A stretch of 64,000 nt of DNA from Aquimonas sp. (lineage in GTDB: Bacteria; Pseudomonadota; Gammaproteobacteria; Xanthomonadales; Xanthomonadaceae): positions 100,412 to 164,411 of the forward strand of contig JAKOMQ010000003.1 in the NCBI GenBank assembly GCA_022241605.1, given 5' to 3'. Below, piece by piece: positions 17,986 to 32,824 of this stretch; the first letter of the stretch is position 1; every line of letters starts with the position of its first letter. A program made the position numbers and the translations under genes. The notes under the pieces were generated by a model, which worked only from the letters and a program-made list of their open reading frames with translations, was not told where the DNA came from and made no database searches.

Positions 17986-18001
17986 TGGCACGATGATTGC
18001 T
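17986..18001 (+). promoter_or_regulatory. Sigma-54 (-24/-12) promoter of glnA
   Basis: TGGCACGATGATTGCT matches the RpoN consensus TGGCAC-N5-TTGCW exactly, preceded by T as in YTGGCACG. Transcription should begin near 18010-18014, leaving a short leader before the glnA ATG at 18038. With the upstream NtrC site this predicts induction under nitrogen limitation. Confidence 0.9.
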
Positions 18002-18037
18002 GCAACTGCAGCACACCCTCAGCACCGGAGTTGCGCA

Positions 18038-19447
18038 ATGTCGTTCGAACACGTTCAGAAGTTGGCCCAGGACAACGCCGTCGAGTGGATTGATCTCCGC
18101 TTCTGCGACGTGCGCGGCGTCCAGCATCACGTCAGCTACCCCGCCCGCGTCCTCGAGCCCGGCCTGTTCGAGGAGGGCAAGATGTTCGACGGCAGCTCGA
18201 TCTCCGGCTGGAAGGGCATCAACGAGTCGGACATGGTGCTGATGCCGGACCCGAGCACCGCCTTCCTGGATCCCTTCACCGCCGATCCCACCCTGGTGCT
18301 GATCTGCGACGTGCTGGACCCGAACACCATGCAGTCCTATTCGCGCGATCCGCGCGGCGTGGCCAAGCGTGCCGAGGCCTATCTGAAGTCCACCGGCATC
18401 GCCGACACGGCCTTCTTCGGCCCCGAGCCCGAGTTCTTCATCTTCGATTCGGTGCGCTTCAAGAACGATATGAGCGGCGCCTCGTTCGAGGTCGATTCCG
18501 AGGAAGCGCCATGGAACACCAACCGCAAGTACGAAGGCGGCAACAGCGGCCACCGTCCGGCGGTCAAGGGTGGTTACTTTCCGGTCAGCCCGGTCGATTC
18601 GCTGCACGACATCCGCGCCGAGATGTGCCGTCTGCTGGAGCAGGTCGGCATCGAGGTCGAGGTGCACCACCACGAGGTCGCAGGCCCCGGCCAGTGCGAG
18701 ATCGGCGCCAAGTTCAACACCCTGGTGAAAAAGGCCGATGAGCTGACGATGCTGAAGTACATCGTCAAGAACGTCGCCCACCAGAACGGCAAGACCGCCA
18801 CCTTCATGCCCAAGCCGATCGTCGGCGACAACGGCAGCGGCATGCATGTGCACCAGTCGCTGGCCAAGGGCGGCACCAACCTGTTCAGCGGCGACGGCTA
18901 CGGCGGGCTGTCGCAGATGGCGCTGTGGTACATCGGCGGCGTGTTCAAGCACGCCCGCGCCATCAACGCCTTCGCCAACAGCACCACCAACAGCTACAAG
19001 CGCCTGGTGCCGGGCTTCGAGGCGCCGGTGATGCTGGCCTACTCGGCCCGCAACCGCTCGGCCAGCTGCCGCATCCCCTTCGTCAGCAACCCGAAGGCGC
19101 GCCGCATCGAGTTCCGCTTCCCCGACCCGATGAACTCCGGCTACCTCACCTTCACCGCGCTGATGATGGCCGGCCTCGACGGCATCCTGAACAAGATCGA
19201 CCCGGGCGCGCCCAGCGACAAGGACCTCTACGACCTGCCGCCCGAAGAGGAGAAGAACATCCCCACCGTCTGCCACAGCCTGGACCAGGCTTTGGAAGCG
19301 CTGGACAAGGATCGCGATTTCCTCAAGGCCGGCGGCGTGATGTGCGACGACTTCATCGACGGCTACATCGCGCTGAAGATGCAGGAGGTCACCAAGTTCC
19401 GCGCCGCCACGCACCCGCTGGAGTACCAGCTGTACTACAGCCTGTAA
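18038..19447 (+). CDS. glnA: Glutamine synthetase type I (GSI-beta)
   Basis: The product is 469 residues from the ATG at 18038, with ACCGGAG upstream as ribosome site. It has [10 protein letters not shown], the metal-ligand segment [19 protein letters not shown], and the arginine loop in N-R-S-A-S-C-R-I-P. Tyr398 in D-L-Y-D-L-P-P-E-E is the adenylylation site, so activity should be controlled by GlnE as well as transcriptionally. It makes glutamine from glutamate, ammonia and ATP. The sigma-54 promoter and NtrC site lie upstream and a terminator lies downstream. Its partner, glutamate synthase (gltB-gltD), is in the same window. Confidence 0.97.
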   Translation: MSFEHVQKLAQDNAVEWIDLRFCDVRGVQHHVSYPARVLEPGLFEEGKMFDGSSISGWKGINESDMVLMPDPSTAFLDPFTADPTLVLICDVLDPNTMQSYSRDPRGVAKRAEAYLKSTGIADTAFFGPEPEFFIFDSVRFKNDMSGASFEVDSEEAPWNTNRKYEGGNSGHRPAVKGGYFPVSPVDSLHDIRAEMCRLLEQVGIEVEVHHHEVAGPGQCEIGAKFNTLVKKADELTMLKYIVKNVAHQNGKTATFMPKPIVGDNGSGMHVHQSLAKGGTNLFSGDGYGGLSQMALWYIGGVFKHARAINAFANSTTNSYKRLVPGFEAPVMLAYSARNRSASCRIPFVSNPKARRIEFRFPDPMNSGYLTFTALMMAGLDGILNKIDPGAPSDKDLYDLPPEEEKNIPTVCHSLDQALEALDKDRDFLKAGGVMCDDFIDGYIALKMQEVTKFRAATHPLEYQLYYSL

Positions 19448-19481
19448 GCCACATCGTTCGAGGCTTGCGCCCTGCGGGGAG

Positions 19482-19520
19482 CAAACACGGGGCCTGCGCG
19501 AGCAGGCCCCGTTTGTTTGT
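19482..19520 (+). terminator. Rho-independent terminator after glnA
   Basis: An 11-base GC-rich stem (ACGGGGCCTGC / GCAGGCCCCGT) with a GCGA tetraloop is followed by TTGTTTG. A-rich bases on the left flank pair with the T-rich tail. It starts about 35 bases after the glnA stop. Confidence 0.88.
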
Positions 19521-19649
19521 GCCGTGGGCGGGCTCTGGTAAACCTTTCGAGTCAAGGGCTGATCCACCTGAGCGGGTGGAGTGTTCGCGCCAGCCGCTAG
19601 AATCCGGCGCTCAGCGCGCCCTGAGGTACGCTTCGCGATCGGGCATTTC

Positions 19650-22600
19650 GTGTCAAAGAACAAGAAACCACGCAGCAAGCGCCCCGCCGCGCCTCGCCCC
19701 CAGCAGGTCTCCAAGGGACAACAGGAAGGCGCGTCCCCGGCCGCTGCCCTGCCCGAGCACATCACGCATCCGCTGTTGGAAGCGCTGGCGCCGGCCGAGC
19801 GCGCGCTGATCGAGCTGGTCTACCTGATCGACGAGCCGATTGCGCCGCCCCTGCTGCAGAAGGCCTTGGCTGTGTGCCAGCTGGATCCGTTCTGGAGTTC
19901 GCCCAACAAGAGCGAGGCCGCGCGTCGGATCGAGCTGCTGCGGCCGCTGCTGAAGAAGGCGCCGGACAATCACTTTGCGCCGCTGGCCGATCCGCAACTG
20001 CGGCGGGCGGCGCTGCACGGGCTGGCGCGCAGCGGGCGGGCCGCGCGGGTAGCGAAGGCCCTGCAAGGGGAGACAGGCAAGGCGCTTGCCGGGCTGGAAG
20101 CCCCGTACTACGCCAGCCTGCGGCGGCGCTTGCGAGTGGCGGCTGCGTTGGGCGGCGCGGAGGTGCCGGGCATGGCGATGGCCCAGTACCAGCAGACCGA
20201 TACGACTGCGGCAACTGCGATCCGCGCGGATCTACACGCCCTGCTGTGGCCGCGCGATACCGCGCTGACCCAGCTGATGGCGTCGTTCTTCGCCGGGCCC
20301 CTGCTGGCCCATTGGCTGCGCCGGCAGCTGATCCACCCCGGCGCCGAGGCGCAAGCGCTGGTCGCATTGGCCTGTCAGCGGCTGCGCGTGGACGAGCTCT
20401 GCCGTGGCCCCCTCACCATCCCGCTGCTGGACCACGCTGTGCTGCGCGGTGCGTCGGGGGAGATGGATGCGCTCGGCTTTGACGCCAGTGTCCTCGGCCC
20501 CGGCTGGCGCGCCAGCCTGCAGGCCCAGGTGGAAGCGGATGCAGACGCTGAGGCGGCGGCAGGCCAACTCGATGCCCACGAGCGTTCGTGCGTGGAGATG
20601 CGCAAGCTCAATGGCCCCCAGTACGCGCCCATCGGGTTGATGGGCAAGCTGCATCTCGCCCTGCTGTCCACCACCACCGATACCGTCCATCTCAAACGTC
20701 GCGAGCAGCTGCGACACGGCAAGTACCGGCTGGATGTACTGGAAGGGCTGTTGGGCTTCGAGGCCTGGCTGCGCTTTCTGCAGATGCATCTTGGCGAGGT
20801 TCCCGCCGCACTGCTGCCAGCGCCAGCCACGGGCTGCCGCATCGACGACATCTGGTGGACCGGCCTGCTCAATCGCTGGCTGGGGCTCTCGCTTCCGGAG
20901 GAATTCCGGGCCCGCCTGAAAGAGGCGCGCGCCGAGGCCGAGCAGGCTGGCTTCTGCTGGCTGCAGGCGCAGATAGACGACGTGTTGGACGAGGCTGTCC
21001 CAGCGCGAGCCCGGCCTGGGCTCCGCGGCTGGATCCAGCCACGACCGGCATGGGAGAGCGCGCTGCTGGCGCTGAGCACCGCGCTCAAGCCGCTGCAGGC
21101 AGCGACCGAAGGCGCACAACCGCAGGCCGCATTCAGCCAGCTCCGCGTGGAGGTTATGTCCGATGCCGGCAGCGTCCGCAGCCTGAGGCTGCGCCTGTTC
21201 GAGCAAAAGCCTGCCGCGCGCGGCGGGCATACGGCGGGCCGTGAGCTGAGCCTTGACCCCTACCATCTGTCCAAGCTGGCGGAGCGCCTCGCCCCCGGCG
21301 ACACGCCGGACCGACGCCTGCACTCGGCCTTGATCGCCGATCGCGAGCAGGGCTACTACGGCAGTTTCAGCGCGGAGTCGAACGTGGTGGCGGCGCTGGT
21401 CGGGCATCCGCGCATCAGCGATGCCGAAGACAGGCAGCCGCTGGAGATGATCGCCCGCGAACCCGCGCTGCGCGCTCGGACCCTGGACGACGGCCGGGTG
21501 GAAATGAGCCTTGACCCGAAGCCCAGCCCCGGCACCGCCGCCAGTTTGCAGCGCGAGGGCCAACAGCTGCTTCTGCTGCGGCTCAACCCACTGCAGCGAC
21601 GCTTGGCTGGAATCCTGTCCGAGCCCCTGCTGCTGCCGCCTGAAGGCATGGCGTCTTTCATGCAGCTGCTGCCGGACATGCAGGCAGCGCTGCGGGTCGA
21701 CGGTGCACTGCAAACCCTGGACGTGCAGGAGTGCGAGCCCGATTCGCGACTGATCGTCCAGCTGGAACCCGCGGGCGATGGCCTTGGCGTGCAGCTGGGC
21801 CTGCGTCCGCTGGGAGAGGACGGGCCCTTCGTGCTGCCGGGCCTGGGCAACGAAACCCTGCTGGGCGCGGTACAAGGTCGCCCCACTCGCTGCCGCCGCG
21901 CACTGGCGGTCGAACAGGCCGCCGTGCGCGCCCTGCAGGTGCAGGTGCCGGCTCTCAGGGGCTGGAGGGCCGAAGAGGGCTTTCGGCTGGAGGAACCCGA
22001 GGCTGCGTTGGAGCTGCTTGCCGAGCTGCAGGCCCAAGCCGGGCTGAGCCTCGAATGGAAGGCCGGCAAGTCCCTCAGGATGCTGCGTCCGCAGCTGCAG
22101 GACCCGATGAAGTTGAACGTCGCCGCCAAGCGCGACTGGTTCGCTGCCGAGGGTGGCCTGAGTCTGCAGGACGGCAGTGTGATCGCACTGGGCGAGCTGC
22201 TGCGCGCTCTGCCGTCAGCGCAGGGCCGATTCCTGCGCCTCGACGGCGATCGCATTGTTGCCCTCGACGCTGAACTGCGCCGACGCCTGCAAACCCTGCG
22301 CGCCTTCGCCGACGAGCGCGGGCAGGTGCAGGTGCCGGCCGCTGCGGCGCTTGCGCTGGAGTCCGTGCTGGATGCGACCAGCGAGCTCGATACCGCCTTC
22401 CGCAAGCAGCTGCAGCGCATGGAGGAAGCCCGCACATTGAACCATAAGCTGCCGCGGACCCTGCAGGCCGAGCTGCGCGATTACCAGATCGAGGGCTTCC
22501 GCTTTCTGGCCCGGCTCGCGGCGTGGGGGGCGGGCGCCTGTCTGGCCGACGACATGGGCCTCGGCAAGACCGTGCAGTCGCTGGCTCTGCTGCTGGCGCG

Positions 22601-23843
22601 GGCCAAGCAAGGGCCGGCCCTGGTGGTGGCGCCGACCAGCCTGATCGCAAACTGGCGCAAGGAGGCTACCCGCTTCGCGCCCTCGCTGGATCTGCGCGTG
22701 TTCGGCGAGGGTGACCGCGAGGCCGCCCTGAGTGGGCTGGGCAAGGGCGACGTGGTGCTGGCCAGCTATGGCTTGCTGGTGTCGAACATCGAGGCCTTCG
22801 AGCCGATCGAATTCGCCAGCCTCGTGCTGGACGAGGCGCAGGCCTTCAAGAACGCCGCCACCCAGCGCGCACAGGCCGTGCGTCGGCTGCGCGCGGATTT
22901 CCGCATGGCCTGCACCGGCACCCCGCTGGAGAACCACCTGGGCGAACTCTGGAGCCTGATGCGCGTGCTCAACCCTGGCCTGCTGGGCAGCGAGGAGAGC
23001 TTTCGGCATCGCTTCCTGTTGCCCATGGAGCGCGAACCCCAGGGTGGCCAGCGCGAAGTGCTGCGGCGGCTGATTTCGCCCTTCCTGCTGCGCCGGACCA
23101 AATCGCAGGTCCTGAGCGAGCTGCCCGAGCGCACCGAGATCGTGCAGACCGTCGAACCCTCGGAGGGCGAGGCCCGGCTGCTGGCGGCGCTGCGCAAGCA
23201 GGCGCTGGAGCGCCTTTCCTCTACCGGTGCCAAGGGCGAACACAAGCGCTTTGCCATTCTCGCCGAGCTGACCCGGCTGCGCCGCGCCGCCTGCCATCCG
23301 GATCTCGTCGCGCCCGAGCTCAAGCTCGGCAGCGCCAAGCTGGAACAGCTTGTCGAACTGGTGAAGGAACTGGTCGACAACCGCCACCGCGCGCTGGTGT
23401 TCAGCCAGTTCACCGACTACCTCGCCCTGGTGCGCCAGCGCTTCGAGGCCGAAGGCATCAGCTACCGCTACCTCGACGGCAAGACTGCGCCGAAGAAGCG
23501 CGAAGCCGAGGTCGCAGCCTTCCAGGAGGGTGAGGCGGATGTGTTCCTGCTCAGCCTGAAGGCCGGCGGCGTCGGCTTGAACCTTACCGCCGCCGACTAC
23601 GTCATCCACCTCGACCCCTGGTGGAACCCGGCCGTGGAGCAGCAGGCCACCGACCGCGCCCACCGCATCGGCCAGACCCGTCCAGTGACGGTCTACAAGC
23701 TGGTGCTCGCCGGCAGCATCGGGGAGCAGATCCTTGGCATGCACGGCGCCAAGCGCGAGCTGATCGACCAGGTGATCGGCGACCAGGCGCAGGCGTCGGC
23801 GGTCAGCGTGGATGAACTGCTGGGCCTGCTGCAGGACGCCTGA
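19650..23843 (+). CDS. Large SNF2-family DEAD/DEAH-box helicase
   Basis: The product is 1397 residues from a GTG at 19650; an ATG at 19581 is possible, but the first 23 residues it adds look non-coding. The C-terminal half holds the SNF2 motor: motif I D-D-M-G-L-G-K-T (967-974), Walker B D-E-A-Q (1061-1064), T-G-T-P-L-E-N, and motif VI H-R-I-G-Q-T-R-P-V near 1338. The first 900 residues have no motif I recognise, although such proteins often carry SNF2-associated domains there. The role is probably ATP-driven remodelling of nucleoprotein complexes or stalled RNA polymerase, as for RapA, but that is inference. It is followed by a long gene-poor gap. Confidence 0.88.
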   Translation: MSKNKKPRSKRPAAPRPQQVSKGQQEGASPAAALPEHITHPLLEALAPAERALIELVYLIDEPIAPPLLQKALAVCQLDPFWSSPNKSEAARRIELLRPLLKKAPDNHFAPLADPQLRRAALHGLARSGRAARVAKALQGETGKALAGLEAPYYASLRRRLRVAAALGGAEVPGMAMAQYQQTDTTAATAIRADLHALLWPRDTALTQLMASFFAGPLLAHWLRRQLIHPGAEAQALVALACQRLRVDELCRGPLTIPLLDHAVLRGASGEMDALGFDASVLGPGWRASLQAQVEADADAEAAAGQLDAHERSCVEMRKLNGPQYAPIGLMGKLHLALLSTTTDTVHLKRREQLRHGKYRLDVLEGLLGFEAWLRFLQMHLGEVPAALLPAPATGCRIDDIWWTGLLNRWLGLSLPEEFRARLKEARAEAEQAGFCWLQAQIDDVLDEAVPARARPGLRGWIQPRPAWESALLALSTALKPLQAATEGAQPQAAFSQLRVEVMSDAGSVRSLRLRLFEQKPAARGGHTAGRELSLDPYHLSKLAERLAPGDTPDRRLHSALIADREQGYYGSFSAESNVVAALVGHPRISDAEDRQPLEMIAREPALRARTLDDGRVEMSLDPKPSPGTAASLQREGQQLLLLRLNPLQRRLAGILSEPLLLPPEGMASFMQLLPDMQAALRVDGALQTLDVQECEPDSRLIVQLEPAGDGLGVQLGLRPLGEDGPFVLPGLGNETLLGAVQGRPTRCRRALAVEQAAVRALQVQVPALRGWRAEEGFRLEEPEAALELLAELQAQAGLSLEWKAGKSLRMLRPQLQDPMKLNVAAKRDWFAAEGGLSLQDGSVIALGELLRALPSAQGRFLRLDGDRIVALDAELRRRLQTLRAFADERGQVQVPAAAALALESVLDATSELDTAFRKQLQRMEEARTLNHKLPRTLQAELRDYQIEGFRFLARLAAWGAGACLADDMGLGKTVQSLALLLARAKQGPALVVAPTSLIANWRKEATRFAPSLDLRVFGEGDREAALSGLGKGDVVLASYGLLVSNIEAFEPIEFASLVLDEAQAFKNAATQRAQAVRRLRADFRMACTGTPLENHLGELWSLMRVLNPGLLGSEESFRHRFLLPMEREPQGGQREVLRRLISPFLLRRTKSQVLSELPERTEIVQTVEPSEGEARLLAALRKQALERLSSTGAKGEHKRFAILAELTRLRRAACHPDLVAPELKLGSAKLEQLVELVKELVDNRHRALVFSQFTDYLALVRQRFEAEGISYRYLDGKTAPKKREAEVAAFQEGEADVFLLSLKAGGVGLNLTAADYVIHLDPWWNPAVEQQATDRAHRIGQTRPVTVYKLVLAGSIGEQILGMHGAKRELIDQVIGDQAQASAVSVDELLGLLQDA

Positions 23844-24384
23844 AGGCGAGGGCAAGCGGCATTCGACTGCAGCGACAGTCGCTCCGCCCCACGGCGGTCG
23901 ACAGCCACTTTCCCGGCCCCGGCAATGGGAAAGGGACGACAGACCGCGCAGGACCGCAGCGACGCGACTGTGGTGAGAACGTCTGGCCCCCCGACACAAC
24001 GGCTTCAGGCCCCTCTCCCCATGTGGCAGAGGGGTAGGGAGAGAGCCCTCGCCACGGCAACCGCAGACCCGGCCCGCTGGCTGGACAGCAGCGAGCGCCG
24101 CACACGGCGACGACAGCCGCACGGCCTTGCGGCCCTGTCCGGCCATCAGTGGAACGCCCGCGGCGAGCTGAGCCGGCGCACGCAGTTCAGCCCGGGCACG
24201 GAAGCGCCGGGCGCACTCATCCCCCCGGGTTAAGCCGCCCCGCGCCCAGCCTCAGGCACCGACCCGCGGCGCTGTTTGCCGCGCGAGCGGAATCGTGAGC
24301 TGGATCGTGAGCACGCGGCCACTGGCCGGCGCCCCTTGCGGCCTTCGTGCACCGCGCTCACCGCCGCATCCGCTTGGGCAGGCT
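23844..24384. other. Intergenic region between helicase and ankyrin genes
   Basis: The two flanking genes converge here. No frame has a recognisable domain. Around 24010-24045 an imperfect hairpin (CCCTCTCCCC against GAGGGGTAGGGAGAG) resembles widespread intergenic repeats and may act as a terminator. Nothing else is apparent. Confidence 0.45.
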
Positions 24385-26322
24385 TCATTCGCGGCGCCAG
24401 ATCGCCATATCCAGATCAAGCAGCCAGGTGCCTTCCAGCGGCTGCTGCTCCTCTTCGCCCTGAGCATCGAGCAGAAGGCGCTGGCCCTTCCACACGCGCA
24501 GCGTGCGGCCCGCGATCAGCGCCCGATGACGATGGATCCAGCCGGGGGGCTCGCCGCGGGTGGTCACGGCGCTGATCCGCCAGCTGCGGGTACACAAGCG
24601 GTACACCGGCGTGCTGCCGTGGCTGCGCTGGCCGAAGTAGCCCAAACCGCCGACGATGAGGATCTCATCCCCGCAGAGCGTGACGGAGTGGAAGTCGGTG
24701 GGAGGAAACACGGCCTCCGGATAGCCGAAGACCTCGATGCGGCCGTCGGGGTGGTGGACGAAGACGTCGTTGTAGATGCAGAAGTCGGGATCGTAGCCAT
24801 CCTCGTGCTCACCGCCGACCTGCACGATGCGGCCATCAGGCAGAAAGGTGATCGACTGACCGAAACGTTCGGCGCACCACGTGGGCGGGCTGCCAAAGCT
24901 GCTGCGGCCGAAGTGGCTGTTGGCCGCGTGGGCGGACACGCCGGCCCGGATCATGGCCAGCCAGAAATCGCGACACATCCGTTCCGGATTGGTGGCCCCG
25001 AAGCTGCGCTGCCGCTGCTGCTCGAACACCTCCGCTTGGATGCCCTCCAGCGCGGCTGCCTGAGGCTCTGGCGGCAGCCCCAGCAGGTTGCGCCGCGCCT
25101 CTGGCTGCAGGTGCCCCGGATCGGCACCCGCCGCAAGCAGCAGGCGGGCGACCTCGGCGGATCGCGCCGAATGCAGGGCACTCTGGGGCTCCGCTGGCCC
25201 CGTCAGCGCTTCGGCGACCGTGGCCTCAAGCGAACCCTCCGAATTCTCCTCGCGGCAGAGTGCGTCGAGCTCGGCCATGCTCGCACGCAGCTCTTCGGGT
25301 AGATGCTGCAGGAACTGCTGCATTCCGGAGGAATCGCTCTCGGGCCCACCCAGCAACGCATGGGAAAACGCCTGGGCATCCGCACTCAGCTCGAGCGTAT
25401 AGGTCTGGTCGGCCGGTGCGCCTGCTGCCAGCAGGGCGCGCACCGCGACCGCATCATCCTGCTCTGCAGCCAGTGCCAGGGCCGGCTGTTCCGCTCCACC
25501 CAGCAGGCCATCGCCGAGGCCCAGTTCCGGCAGGTTCGCGATGTGTGCACCCTGTCCGCACCGGATGGCCACGTGCAGCGCCGGCGCGCCGTTGCGATCG
25601 CGGCTGGCCGGGTCCGCGCCGAGCGCGAGGAGTTGCCCGGCGACATCGACGCGGCCGGCTGCGCAGGCCAACAGAAGGGCGTCCCGTCCGCCATGGTCGC
25701 GCTGATCGAGCGCAGCTGCCGCAGATTCAGCAAGGGCGTGGGCCTCGCGCTCGGTAGCGAGGGCAATATCGCGCATTGCGGGCGACCACTTCAGCCGGCC
25801 TTCGTCGGCACCGGCCTCCAGCAGTCGGGCAACGCCGGCGAACTCGCCGCGACTGGACAGCACCAGCAGCGCGCGCTCGCCGTAGTCGCTGCAGCCATCA
25901 ACACTGGCACCCCGCTCGATCAGAAGATCAAGCAGCTCGACGCGCTGCGAGGGGGAGATCGGACCTGCATGCGCGGCGTCCAGCACCGCGTCGTAGCTGT
26001 TGCGCTGGTAATGCACGCTGGCGCCGGCGTCGAGCAGTGCCTTGACGCAGGCGACCTGCCCCTGCGAGATCGCGAGGCTGAGCAGGGTCCTTGAGCCCTC
26101 CCAGGGATCAGGGACGATAGCGCAGGGATCGGCGCCGGCCGCCAGCAGCAGGCCCACGATCTCCACATCCGCCCGGGCCTGCAGTGCATGCGCCAAGGGA
26201 ACGAGGCCATCCGCATCCGCCGCGTTGACCGCGCGCCCTGCAGCTGAGCCGACACCCGCCATGAACTCGCGCAGGGGACCGGCCCGCCCTTGGCGGGCCA
26301 GCGCGTGTAGATCGGAAGCCAT
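24385..26322 (-). CDS. Ankyrin-repeat protein with a C-terminal kelch-like region
   Basis: The product is 645 residues with no signal peptide or membrane helix. The first two thirds contain degenerate ankyrin repeats: L-L-L-A-A-G-A-D-P near 60, A-L-L-D-A-G-A-S-V, L-L-E-A-G-A-D, Q-L-L-A-L-G-A-D-P, A-L-L-A-A-G-A-P and L-L-L-A-A-G-A-D-P near 400. From about residue 440 the sequence changes character, with G-R-I-V-Q-V-G-G-E-H, D-E-I-L-I-V-G-G-L-G-Y-F-G and W-I-H-R-H-R-A, reminiscent of kelch-type blades. The protein is probably cytoplasmic and protein-binding. It is next to gltD but not obviously co-transcribed with it. I cannot assign a function. Confidence 0.75.
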   Translation of the reverse strand: MASDLHALARQGRAGPLREFMAGVGSAAGRAVNAADADGLVPLAHALQARADVEIVGLLLAAGADPCAIVPDPWEGSRTLLSLAISQGQVACVKALLDAGASVHYQRNSYDAVLDAAHAGPISPSQRVELLDLLIERGASVDGCSDYGERALLVLSSRGEFAGVARLLEAGADEGRLKWSPAMRDIALATEREAHALAESAAAALDQRDHGGRDALLLACAAGRVDVAGQLLALGADPASRDRNGAPALHVAIRCGQGAHIANLPELGLGDGLLGGAEQPALALAAEQDDAVAVRALLAAGAPADQTYTLELSADAQAFSHALLGGPESDSSGMQQFLQHLPEELRASMAELDALCREENSEGSLEATVAEALTGPAEPQSALHSARSAEVARLLLAAGADPGHLQPEARRNLLGLPPEPQAAALEGIQAEVFEQQRQRSFGATNPERMCRDFWLAMIRAGVSAHAANSHFGRSSFGSPPTWCAERFGQSITFLPDGRIVQVGGEHEDGYDPDFCIYNDVFVHHPDGRIEVFGYPEAVFPPTDFHSVTLCGDEILIVGGLGYFGQRSHGSTPVYRLCTRSWRISAVTTRGEPPGWIHRHRALIAGRTLRVWKGQRLLLDAQGEEEQQPLEGTWLLDLDMAIWRRE

Positions 26323-26419
26323 GTGTCACCGCGGCAGTCAGAAAAGGTGCGGCAGCCTAGCAAACGGAGGTCGTGAATGCTGTTTCAGGCCGCCGCCAGC
26401 GATCACCATCCGGCGGCCG

Positions 26420-32310
<5,891 letters not shown>

Positions 32311-32824
32311 ACGCTTGCTGCCCCCGGGGGATGGTGCTGGCGCGGTTCCCGGCGCCCACGCGGGCTGCCGGACCCCCACACAATCACACCCTTGTGCGAC
32401 GCGTCAAACTACCTTGCGCAATAACTGCGGCGGTCTTGCAGTGGTCTGCAGCGTTGGGTGTGAAGGCGTTCGCGTGCGGCCGCGTGCGAGTGAGCTCAGG
32501 CAGAAAGAGCCAGCGAGACGCACAGCCAAATCAGCCCACGGCGATTGCACTTGTCCGCGATGACTGTTCCGGCGACTCGTCATGTTCGATCACGTGAGTT
32601 TCGACCGAACGAGGTAATTGCGCTGCCAATCCCCGGCTAGAATTGGATCCGCGCGCGCGCTCGTACAGCGTCCTTGCACTTGTTTGCATCCTGGCCTGCG
32701 GTAAGTCGCCAATGAACGTTTAGCCTCTACTGCTCCGCCGTCGGTGAGGAACAGGTGGGACAAAGGGCTTTATTGCTGCTCTGCAACGGAGTCCTGCACG
32801 CGAGATTCAACTCCAGGGGGGGCG
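32311..32824. other. Divergent promoter region between gltB and the cas operon
   Basis: This 514-base region separates gltB (minus) from cas3 (plus) and must hold both promoters. TCACGTGA at 32590-32597 is a perfect 8-base palindrome. TAGAAT near 32637 could be a -10 box, but I see no good -35 at the right spacing. No coding frame has a recognisable domain. The cas-operon control signals cannot be defined from sequence alone. Confidence 0.5.
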
